DNA from: Nothophaeocryptopus gaeumannii
Taxonomy: Eukaryota > Ascomycota > Dothideomycetes > Mycosphaerellales > Mycosphaerellaceae
Length of the DNA stretch: 64,000 nt
Direction: 5' to 3'
Assembly: GCA_031771865.1 (NCBI GenBank)
Contig: JASISA010000027.1
Location: 3,463,313-3,527,312, forward strand
The position numbers and the translations under genes are program-made. This document shows, piece after piece, positions 55,291 through 64,000 of the stretch (the first letter of the stretch is position 1; every line of letters begins with the position of its first letter). The notes under the pieces are model-generated. The model saw only the letters and a list, made by a program, of their open reading frames with translations. It did not search any database and was not told where the DNA came from.

Positions 55291-56347
55291 GATTTCGAGA
55301 TTCGAATAGAGCCGTCTTCTGGAGGCGTTCTTGCCGTAGCAACAGGCAGGAAGAGAGATGCATTTTCAGTACGGCAGATCAGTCTCCGATGTCATTTACG
55401 ATATGCCACGAACGCTGATAGCGAGCAATGCTCGATAGGCAAAAAAGCTCCACAGTCGTCTGTCTACCTGATATCGTACAGTCGGGCGGGCAAGAGACGG
55501 GCGAGCCGGATGTACCTACTAGTTTGGGAAAGAGTCTACGCGGTCAACCCTCCAATGTCTCCCCCCCCCCTGCCCCCCTGGGCCATCTTCACTTCTTCCA
55601 GAGATGAAGTTGTGCAGGGGAACGGCCGCCAAGCCGGCTTTCTCGTCTCCAAACGAGAGGCAGCGGTGGTGTTGATTATTGTTGCGGTCACGGCCTGCAT
55701 GAGGGGGTGTATCATGTACGGCATCATCCCCGCTGGACCTCGGCTTCTGTCCGCTGCCTTGACAGCTTGACTCTGCGCTGGCTGGAGGACTGCGGGAGCC
55801 TCCTCGCCTTTTCACTCTTATTTGCCATACTCCACCCTCTGCCCTCCGCCCTCCGCCCATGCTCGTGCTGCTTGGCGATACGGCCGCTGCTGTCCTTCCG
55901 GCGGCAAGTCGCTGAACTTCGCTCCACGCGAGGTAGATCTAGTGGTTGTACACGCGAGTAAGTAGAAGCAAGGCAGGCGCTAGAAGTAGAACTAGCAGCA
56001 CGCACCCTCACGAGCTAGTTCTTTTGCGGACTTCTTGCCTAGGTACAGTGCTGCTTTCACGTCGTCGACGGTACTCATCACTGCGACTACTAAACTGCTA
56101 CTGCTCGGGTCTACTGCCAAACATGCGCGATCAGGGCGCGAGGCACTGCTGCTACTACTGCCCCCGCCGCTACACATACTACTGCCGTCAGTTGCTGTGT
56201 CTTCAGTCGCACTCTCCGATCTGTCCATCGTCACGCTCTTCTGTCTGATCTCCGACAATCCCATTGAGCCGCGGCTGCAGGGAGCATTGATTATTCAGCC
56301 GTCAGCAACCTGAATCCGACCGAGCTAGCTCCCACCTGAACCCCACC
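55291..56347. promoter_or_regulatory. Divergent intergenic region (amidase and acyl-CoA synthetase genes)
   Basis: About 1.06 kb. It contains a run of C residues near 55560. Between 55990 and 56200 there are many CTACTACT/CTGCTGC-like short repeats. No gene is supported. Confidence 0.5.
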
Positions 56348-58564
56348 ATGGTTCGTACGTGTCACCTTCACCATCACTGAGCCTCTGGCAATCTGTCGCT
56401 CTGCAACACTCACTACCCGACTAGGTCTTCCGTCCATTCCCTTTCCTCGCCTCACGGCCGCCAGCGCTGTCCCAATCGCCGCCGCTCTTGCCTACCTCAA
56501 TGGCCGATATCAGATCACTAGCGACGTCTGGGGCATTGCAGCCGCCCTTAGATACGCAGCGTACCTTGGCAGGCTGGAAAAGCTGGACAAAGTAAACGTC
56601 TTCTACCGTTTCGAAGAATTGGCCCTAGACCCAAAGAACGCTGCGAAAACTTTCTTGGTCGTTCCAAAAGATGATGCTGCGCCGAACACGCAGACAGAAT
56701 GGACATATGCCGAGGCATACGAGACGGTGTTGAAGTACGCGCGATGGCTGAAGGAAGTTCACGGCGTGAAGAGGAATGAGATCATAGCAATGGACTTCAA
56801 GAATAAGCCGGCATTCCTCTGGACATGGCTCGCCCTTTGGTCGCTCGCTGCGATACCAGGCTTTGTCAACAGCAATCTGCGGGACAAGGCCTTCATTCAC
56901 TGTGTCAAGATCTCAACGACAAGACTGCTAGTGCTCGATGCCGAACTCACGGATTGTCTCACGGACGAGGCCATTGGGCAGTTTCAACCAGATGAGAAAG
57001 GCAAAGGAATAGAAACAACGGTCCTCGATGCGAGAGCCGAAAGTGTCATCGACAGTCTCACGCCATACCGAGCACCCGACGATCAGAGATCTGGAGCAAC
57101 GGTCGCCGCAGCTTGCCTTTTGGTGAGTTTCCCGCTGGGTGAAAGCGTTCTGCTTGTTTCAGACATTAGCTAACCCTTTCACTTATCCCAAATAGATCTA
57201 TACAAGTGGTAAGCACCGACCCGCTGGAGAAGCCCCTAATCGATTGATAATACTGATGACTAGAATCTAAATAGGTACCACAGGTCTGCCCAAAGCTGCC
57301 AATGTTAACTGGGGAAAGCCTTTATCTGGTATAAACTTCTTTTCCAAAGCTCTTGCGATGAAGTCAGAGGATCGATACTACACCGCTATGCCCCTTTACC
57401 ATTCGTCTGCCTCACTGCTAGGCGTTTGTCAAGTCTTCGGGCCAGGAGCTACGATTGTCGTGTCACCAAAGTTCTCCCCGCGAACGCAGATGAAAGAAGT
57501 GACGGAGACTAAAGCAACGATCATACAATACATCGGAGAGATGTTGCGGTATCTGGTAAGCAGCCCATCCACGCCATGGGATCGTGCCCACAATGTGCGG
57601 CTCGCCTTCGGCAATGGACTGCGTCCCGATATTTGGCAGAAGTTCAAGGATCGTTTCGGGATTCAAACTGTCGTCGAGTTCTACGGTGCCACCGAAGGGC
57701 CAGGTGCCTCGCTTGTCTATAGCAACAACGATTTCCTTCGTGGCGCGATTGGCAAGAGTGGGCCCATCACAAGACTTTTGTTTGGAGGAAACTCGGTGTT
57801 GCTCAGACACGACCACGAGACCGACATGCCCTGGCGCAGCCCAACGACTGGAACGTGCGAGCTTGTTCCTACCAATGAACCCGGTGAGCTTTGCTATTGG
57901 TTGGACCCGGAAAACATCAAGGACAAATTTCAGGGGTATTACGGCAATGAGAAGGCTTCTTCGGGAAAGATCATCCGGCATGTTTTCAAGAAGGGTGATG
58001 CGTACTACCGAAGCGGTGATTTGCAAAGACGAGATGCCGATGGCCGCTGGTGGTTTGTCGATCGGATAGGCGATACTTTTCGCTGGAAAGGAGAGAATGT
58101 GAGCACGGCCGAGGTCTCTGAAGCGCTCGGTACGCACTCGGCACTGCAAGAAGCGAATGTGTAAGTCAAGTTGAAAACGCAGATGTTGTCGGAGGTGCAT
58201 GCTGACTCTCTCCTGTTGAACCAGCTATGGTGTGCAACTGCCGAATCATGATGGTAGAGCTGGTTGTGCTGCAATTGGTCTGCATGAGGGCCAGCGACTG
58301 GACGAGAGACTTGGCGCAGAGCTGGCAGCGCACGCCAAAAAGCGTTTGCCAAAGTATGCAGTGCCGCTTTTCTTGCGCCTAACGAAGGCATTCGAGGTCA
58401 CGGGAACGATGAAACATCAGAAGGTCGCCCTGAGGAACGAGGGTGTTGATCCTGCTAAGACTGGGGAGGACCAAATTTTCTGGCTGTCCCCCGGGTCGGA
58501 CAGATACGCGCCGTTCAGGAAGGAGGACTGGGAGAACATCACCGGTGGTAATGCAAAGCTCTGA
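56348..58564 (+). CDS. FAT1: Very-long-chain acyl-CoA synthetase / fatty acid transport protein (FATP)
   Basis: Five exons: 56348-56354 (7 nt), 56425-57122, 57196-57208 (13 nt), 57275-58160 and 58225-58564, giving 647 aa. The N-terminus MV-RLPSIPFPRLTAASAVPI leads into a membrane-proximal helix. The AMP-binding motif is assembled across the 13-nt exon: IYTSG-TTGLPKAA. Further signatures are VVEFYGATEGP, YYRSGDLQRRDADGRWWFVD, DRIGDTFRWKGENVSTAEV and the C-terminal VTGTMKHQKVALRNEG with the adenylation Lys. The family activates long and very long fatty acids with ATP and CoA at the plasma membrane, ER, lipid droplets or peroxisomes. The C-terminus ENITGGNAKL has a weak tripeptide (AKL) that could act as a peroxisomal signal. 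Confidence 0.92.
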
Positions 58565-58950
58565 AGCAGCGACATGCATGGACACAGCCTGCATTCGAAT
58601 GGTGACGTAGAACTATAATTACAGTGCCGGATCGCATTTCCTGATCGTATATGAAACAGACAGCCACGGCTAAGCCTGGGTAAGACGCTGGCAACGTCTC
58701 GATGCCTTGTCGTACCAAACTGCCTAGGGCTGTCAGTCAAAGAAGGGCTAAATCGCGCCGGATGTATCGTGAGACAGCCATTTCCGGCTTGCTGTGCAAG
58801 TTGATTTCTCAACAGCAAGCAAGAATCCCGTATCCAAGGCGACTGAGGATGGAAATACGACGGGCAGGATGGGATAGAGCGGATAGAGATGGAGTTGCGC
58901 TTTCACGCGTTCGGGCCGTGCCGCGCAGATCTGCAGTCAATCTATATCTG

Positions 58951-59018
58951 TGCGTCCATTATCAGGTATGTACAGTGATTCTCACCAGGAAAAGACGTGC
59001 CAAAGCTTATTAATTCCA
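58951..59018. repeat. Dispersed repeat copy 1, left part
   Basis: Aligns with 62212-62275: shared GCGTCCAT, GATTCTC, then AGACGTNCCAAAGCTTA. It ends five bases before an ATG (59023) of the kinase reading frame. Confidence 0.7.
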
Positions 59019-59022
59019 TAGT

Positions 59023-60579
59023 ATGGGTATGCCGCACGAGATACGCATATATACATGTGCACATGTAGTTTCTCTACGAAAAGTGACCATAGCCAACATC
59101 AGGCGCCTCCTCCAATTCATCGGCGTCCGGGGCCACGGCCTTGCCACGCTTTCGCTCTGTCGAAACTGGCTTCTGGAGTCGATGAAGAGCCTCTCGCTAT
59201 CGCGACGCGCCGTAGCGGCATATTCTGCGCCTGCCCCGTGCGCCCCGCGTTGGCTTCTTGACCTGCGCCTGCGTCCCGGCGCCAGTCTCGTCGGCTTCGC
59301 GACTTGCTGCCGCCGCCGCATGGAGGAACGCTGCAGCGCTGTCGCGGAATACAACTACATTGAACGCGCAGAAGACCTCTTCGCCTATCAGTCCGGCGGC
59401 TATCATCCCGTCACAATCGGCGACCAGATCCACAATGAGCGCTATCGCATTGTTCACAAACTCGGCCACGGCGCCTACTCTACCGTCTGGCTAGCTCGTG
59501 ATCGCGACTCCGACCAACTCGTTGCCATCAAAATTGAACTCGCAAGGTCGACGTCGAATCAAGTCGCCACTCTCCTCGCTCTACAACACAACCCTAAGGA
59601 ACGAGCCACCCATGTCCCTACGGTGCTCGATCACTTCGACATCAACGGACCAAATGGCACGCATTCCTGCTGCGTGACGTCGCCCGCAATGTGCAGCCTC
59701 AACGATGCCAAAGATGCTGGAAATGGAAGATTCTTCCCTGTCGACGTGGCTCGTGCGCTGACTGCCCAGCTGCTGCAAGCCGTCGCTTGCGTACATCACC
59801 ATGGCTTTGTTCATGGTAATGTTCACCCCGGCAACGTCCTCCTGCAGCTCCCGCCATCCTTTTGTCGTCTCTCGGACCAACAGCTGTACGCACAATACGG
59901 CGAGCCAGTCCTCGAGACCGTAACACGCAGCGATGGCGATGTTAGCCCCCTGCCGCATAATGTCCCACCGCAAGTTGTGATGCCTCTGTGGCTGGCAAAG
60001 GGAAGTGACAATCTCACCATCAATGACGCCAACCTTGTCCTTTCGGATTTCGGTGAAGCGTTCGCTCCATCGCAGGAGAAACGTGCCCATTGTAACACTC
60101 CTCTCGGGAGCCGACCACCGGAATGCCGCTTCGAAGCTACGCAGCCTGTCAGCTTTCCAGCTGATATCTGGATGCTTGCCTGTACTGTATGGCAGATCTG
60201 CGGCGCGAAGCCGCTGTTCGACAGCGCGTTTGCGACGGATGACAGCATTACGCGGCAGCAGGTAGAGGCCCTTGGGAAGCTACCTCCGCCTTGGTGGGCA
60301 AGGTGGGAAACAAGAGGTCGATTCTACGCTGAAGATGGCACACTTCTGGCAAGCCATCCACGAAGAACGCTTTCTACACGCATGCAACAGCACATGGTGA
60401 AGCCTCGCATGGAGAGCGGCACTGAGTGCTTCGATGACGAGGAACTGGTAGCCCTGGAAGACATGCTTCGCGGCATGTTGTCTTTTCTCCCCCGAGATCG
60501 CCCGACAATCGATCAAGTCCTCAACTCAGAGTGGGTCAAGAGATGGGCATCTGGCTACAGCGATCTTGGCAGTCGGTAA
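59023..60579 (+). CDS. SRPK-like protein kinase with altered catalytic loop
   Basis: Single exon. The frame is open from 59023 (518 codons), but a 16-bp palindrome and noncoding-like sequence at 59050 favour a start at 59182 (MKSLSLSRRAVAAYSAP, 465 aa) or 59320 (MEERCSAVAEYNYIE). The kinase domain shows the Gly-rich loop LGHGAYSTVWLARD, the Lys in LVAIKIEL, DFGEAF, SRPPECRF and FPADIWMLACTVWQI, as in the SRPK/Dsk1-like group that is expanded in filamentous fungi. The catalytic loop reads HGNVHPGNVLL: the expected Asp is Asn (codon 59818-59820). The usual spacer between lobes is present and short. It may be a pseudokinase or low-activity kinase. It sits between two halves of a repeat. Confidence 0.8.
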   Translation: MGMPHEIRIYTCAHVVSLRKVTIANIRRLLQFIGVRGHGLATLSLCRNWLLESMKSLSLSRRAVAAYSAPAPCAPRWLLDLRLRPGASLVGFATCCRRRMEERCSAVAEYNYIERAEDLFAYQSGGYHPVTIGDQIHNERYRIVHKLGHGAYSTVWLARDRDSDQLVAIKIELARSTSNQVATLLALQHNPKERATHVPTVLDHFDINGPNGTHSCCVTSPAMCSLNDAKDAGNGRFFPVDVARALTAQLLQAVACVHHHGFVHGNVHPGNVLLQLPPSFCRLSDQQLYAQYGEPVLETVTRSDGDVSPLPHNVPPQVVMPLWLAKGSDNLTINDANLVLSDFGEAFAPSQEKRAHCNTPLGSRPPECRFEATQPVSFPADIWMLACTVWQICGAKPLFDSAFATDDSITRQQVEALGKLPPPWWARWETRGRFYAEDGTLLASHPRRTLSTRMQQHMVKPRMESGTECFDDEELVALEDMLRGMLSFLPRDRPTIDQVLNSEWVKRWASGYSDLGSR

Positions 60580-60833
60580 GGGCGATGCACCTAGGCTGTA
60601 CTCGGTATCCTAGATGGTCTAGCTTTGTAGACGTGTACGGTTCGTAAAGGAGCTCAACAGAAGGTATGCCAAACAGGAGGTCTGTACGATACCTTTCCGC
60701 TACGTTCCAACCTGATGGCCTGTCTAATTGACTTTGAGTCGCCCAGCTTCGGACCGCCGTAATGGATAGCCATCTACTTTGTCCAATGGGCTCGCCTCTC
60801 AAGACCACCTAGACCTAGATCGATTCCAGGTTT

Positions 60834-61165
60834 CCGATTTCAGGTTCCTAATTCTCAGCTCCTACAATCTTCCGAAACGCTGCTGCCTAAAGTCAAATTC
60901 TGTTGGACTTCGCATTCTAGTGTCGGAGCACAACCGTGTGGAGTCTTCCGTATGGGGTCGGCCACATGAGAACAGCCGTATAGCGAAACCCGTAATTGGA
61001 ACTTGGAACGATGTATGAACACGACAATATAGAAACGACTGCATAGAAACGACTGCATAGGAAGGACCAGATAGTATTGGCCGTATGGGATTGGCCGTAC
61101 GGGAGCAGGAACAACAGTATGGGAACGATCACATGGGAACGGCCGTGTGAGAACGTGTGAACTGC
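60834..61165. repeat. Dispersed repeat copy 1, right part, with 14-bp array
   Basis: Aligns with 62302-62583. The first 100 bp share CGATTTCAGGTTCCT, AGCTCCTACA, GCTGCTGCCTAA and CCGTGTGGAGTC. From 60936 it becomes an array of 14-bp units such as GCATAGAAACGACT (twice in a row), GTATGGGATTGGCC and ACATGGGAACGGCC. Confidence 0.85.
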
Positions 61166-62211
61166 TGTGTACAGTAGCTGCTGTGACGTTGCTCGGAGAG
61201 CATGAGAGCGGTGCGAGCCGGACCTCTAGGACTCTAACATTCAATGTTACATTACCTATGGCACTGATGCGGGTTTCGGGTTCTCGAAAACAGTGTCTGG
61301 TAGCACTCTCGAACAACAGTCCTACTGTGAAAAGCTCGGACCTTCTCGTTGATTGGCTGGCGCGGCCCACGTATTTGCTTCCCGTATGGCGCGTATCCCA
61401 AAATCGAGTTTCGTGCGGCTTCCATCAAGGTGGAAGACTGTAGCATTGTCCTCACATTCCTCCCCGCCGCTCTCGACGCTACACTTCTTAATGCTCACGC
61501 GCATGCTGAAAGTGACTAGAGCATTAGGAAACGTCGAATCTGTCACGAGCAAACCGGGACTGGGAATCCGGAGTCCTCGCCGCGGCGTTCGGGTACTGAG
61601 GCTAGATTCAGGTCCATTGCAGGCCGCAAGATTTGCCGCGAGTGGAAAGGAGAGGACGACGGATCCACTGGAAGTTTGGGTCGCCAATGTTGGGCATGGA
61701 CCTGTGCTGCGGTTGAAGCAGTGTGCGGCCTCACATGTGCTACAGCACACGCTCAAACAATGCCCGCCAATCGTTCGACTTTGCAGTCTATCTCACTTGT
61801 GCGGGTCAGACTCATGCAGCAGCTGCGAGCGTACCGCCGAACAGCGATGCAGGACCGCGGTTTTTACTGTCCAGGTCCTGCAGAGGACCGGCGAGTGCCA
61901 CAACGAATCGGAACAGAGCGTGTTTCGGGGAGCGTTTGATAGGTGGGCAAAGGCGTCCTCGCTGCTGTGCCGCTGCTTTCTTCCTGCTATGGTATTCTCG
62001 TGCCCGCACGGGCCCCAACTGAGCGTCCCGCGCGCCAATTCTCAGACCCTGTACGGGCAGTGTCTAAGCACATAGACCTGAGCTTGGTTTCGAATAGTTC
62101 TCTCGTGGAGCAACGACGTAACATGTCACAAAGTGGATGTTCGAGATATCGGGCAAGGTGAAGTCAAGACTATTGAGTTTCCAGAACCTGGAACCCGTAA
62201 TCCGGAACGGC

Positions 62212-62583
62212 GCGTCCATCTTAGATCTTAGTTGATTCTCGGCAGGAACAGACGTACCAAAGCTTAATTGCCTTCCAAGAGGCACCTCACTGATCCACGA
62301 ACGATTTCAGGTTCCTGATTCCAGGTTCCGAGCTCCTACATGCGGGCTGCTGCCTAATGCCAAAATCTGTCGGACTTCGGCATTCGAGTCGAGGCCCAAC
62401 CGTGTGGAGTCGGCCATGTGGGTTTGGTCATGTACGAACGACCACATAAGAACAATCACGTAGAAACGACCGCACATGAACGGCCGTATAGGGATGCGCA
62501 CGTAGGATTCACTACATAGGAAAAATCGCATGAGAATGGCTATATGAGAAGGGCCGCATGGGAATGGCAATGTGACAACACTG
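62212..62583. repeat. Dispersed repeat copy 2, with 14-bp array
   Basis: The left part 62212-62275 matches 58951-59018 and the right part 62302-62583 matches 60834-61165, with only about 26 bp between them. The 14-bp array begins at 62402 with GTGTGGAGTCGGCC, then units such as ACATAAGAACAATC, ACGTAGAAACGACC and GCATGGGAATGGCA. Confidence 0.85.
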
Positions 62584-62989
62584 GCTGTGACCATCTGACG
62601 TCTCCTGCTGGTGGTAAATAATGAAGCCAAGAGAGTCGCCGTATGCTCTGAATGTCGTATGGGACTGGCGCAGAATGTGAGCTCCAAAAATTTGAAAGCC
62701 GTGTTGAATACAACAGCCTGCCAACTTCTGCATACAAGTCGTTCTCCGTTCTCTGTCTACGGTCCAGAGTGCTGGACTTGTTTCGATGAAGCGGGCGTGG
62801 AAGTTGTACCACACATGGGCTTGAGGTCTCTAGTTGTTTTGGCGAACACTCTGCAGTGTCAATTACATAGGCCTACGTTTCAATGTGGGGCACACTACAT
62901 AATCATGGCTGTAGTTTCCCCACTTTCCCCACAACTCGGGACGCTCCGCAGCGGGTCCTAGGTCCTATTCTAGATCTTTAGCTCCACGC

Positions 62990-64000
62990 GTAAAATGTAT
63001 CCGTAGAGGTAGGGAACCTGTCTTATAGAGTCGTGCGAAACGAACGGAGTATATACAAATAACAATTTAGACTCTCTACCTCTATAGCTAAGATTCAGCT
63101 AAGTATAAAAGGCCTTAGCGTAGTGCGCTAAGCTAGTCTCTACGACTCGTAAAGCTCTATATACTCCGTATTAGTTATACCTATATTATTAATATGCTCG
63201 CTACCTTCTTCGCTACCTTCCTTACTAGTATTATCCTTATTTATATTAAGATCGAGCTTAGCGTTACTATTAGTAGCTATATCTATCTCTTTAGTTACCT
63301 ATAAGGCTCGTTCCTTTTCCTCTACCTTCTTCGCCTCTACCTCCTTTCTTACCTAATCCTTATAATACTATTTATTATTATCGAGAATCTTCTATATACT
63401 TAGAGTTATGTCCTAGGTTACCCTCTATAACTATTATTAAAATTAAGAAGGTAGACTAGCTTAACTACCTACTACTATATACTCTTCCTATATAAGCTAC
63501 GACTACGATAGCCCTATAAATAGATCTACCTAGGCTACTATATCTTAAGCTACTAGATAGCTAAGATCTAAACCTCGTACGTTAGATAGGTTATTAGCGA
63601 GTCGATTACTAGTACCCTAGTTACTATTACCTTAAGCCTAGCGTTAGTTATAGATCGTAAGATTACGCTCGAATTACTATAATAACTATAGATAATTCGT
63701 CTATCGAATAGCGAAATCGATTATAGACTCTTAGGTATAGCGCTTTAGCTATATAGGTCTCTAAGGTATACGTTCGTAATCTACCTTCTCGCGAGCCTCC
63801 TACTAAGCGATAGCTTATAAATCTCGTTAGTACTAGGCTTACTCTCGAGACTCTTCTTATATAAGTTTAAGAGTACGCTACTAATCTAGGGCTTCTTATC
63901 GACGCTACTATTTAGTTTATATATTACGCTAACCTTACTATTAAGCTTTTCTACCCTTCTTAATTCTATACCTAGTAATAATAAAAATAATAATAAATGT
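62990..64000. repeat. AT-rich, TpA-rich RIP-like block without genes
   Basis: From about 62990 to the window end the sequence changes abruptly. TpA steps are very frequent and CpA and TpG steps are rare, while CpG remains. Stop codons occur in every frame and no ORF of 60 codons exists. This is the expected signature of RIP acting on CpA in repeated DNA. No transposon family can be recognised in what is left. The block runs off the window, so its size and whether it is subtelomeric or internal are unknown. Confidence 0.8.

Larger units (their letters stand above)
60580..62985. other. Gene-poor repeat-bearing stretch
   Basis: 2.4 kb after the kinase. It contains copy 1 right part and copy 2 of a dispersed repeat. 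Between and after them (61160-62200 and 62600-62985) are many short overlapping ORFs in all frames with no family resemblance. Confidence 0.6.

Noticed and set aside
60855..61370. 171-codon minus-strand ORF through the 14-bp array
   Set aside because: Its repeating peptide pattern comes from the 14-bp array, which is not in phase with codons over long distances; it is not evidence of a protein.
61353..62075. Long open frame in the repeat region
   Set aside because: Several overlapping frames are equally open, codon use is not gene-like and nothing resembles a known protein.
60936..62583. CRISPR-like array
   Set aside because: The 14-bp units are contiguous and degenerate with no spacers, and the genome is fungal.
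62611..62961. 116-codon ORF beside the RIP-like block
   Set aside because: No family, neighbours are degenerate repeats; treated as chance.

Overview
The window is nuclear DNA of a filamentous ascomycete. Evidence: genes are broken by short introns (mostly 50-70 nt) with GTRNGT donors and CTRAC/TACTAAC-like branch points. The gene set is eukaryotic and fungal: RAP1 with BRCT, Myb and RCT regions, the DSC3 subunit of the Dsc ubiquitin ligase, LSB5, SWF1 and fungal acetamidase-type genes. The right end has the CpA/TpG-poor, TpA-rich composition expected from repeat-induced point mutation (RIP). A Dothideomycete is my guess for the class, but the window alone does not prove it.

Layout. 1-12 kb: ISA1, a Dabb-domain protein, DSC3, an RCC1-repeat protein, VTI1, an FAD amine-oxidase-like protein, a coiled-coil protein that resembles augmin HAUS4, a hotdog thioesterase and the SDHAF4/Sdh8 assembly factor. 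12-21 kb: a degenerate, frame-disrupted P450-like gene with a long novel tail, intact TSR1, a mannose-6-phosphate isomerase gene carrying several lesions, and two membrane-anchored hypothetical proteins. 21-47 kb: SWF1, RAP1, capping protein alpha, a low-complexity Nif1-like protein, a hypothetical protein, LSB5, a small membrane or secreted protein, a TAPT1/EMP65-family protein, a 1461-residue coiled-coil protein, cytosolic lysyl-tRNA synthetase and a proline-rich glycine-zipper protein. 48-61 kb: an extended-SDR protein, a 2-kb gap, IND1, an amidase, a FATP-type acyl-CoA synthetase and an SRPK-like kinase with an altered catalytic loop. 61-64 kb: repeats made of 14-bp units, then a gene-free RIP-like block.

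This is mostly an ordinary housekeeping neighbourhood and not a gene cluster. Three genes serve mitochondrial Fe-S or respiratory-complex assembly (ISA1, SDH8, IND1) but they are not adjacent. Several serve membranes and trafficking (DSC3, VTI1, SWF1, LSB5, TAPT1-like). Many neighbours are divergent or convergent pairs with gaps of 70-600 bp.

The most unusual parts are: the damaged P450-like and isomerase genes flanking TSR1; the kinase, which lies exactly between two parts of a repeat whose second copy is uninterrupted; the 14-bp-period arrays in both repeat copies; and the sharp change to RIP-like sequence near 63.0 kb. No CRISPR array, rRNA or convincing tRNA was seen.
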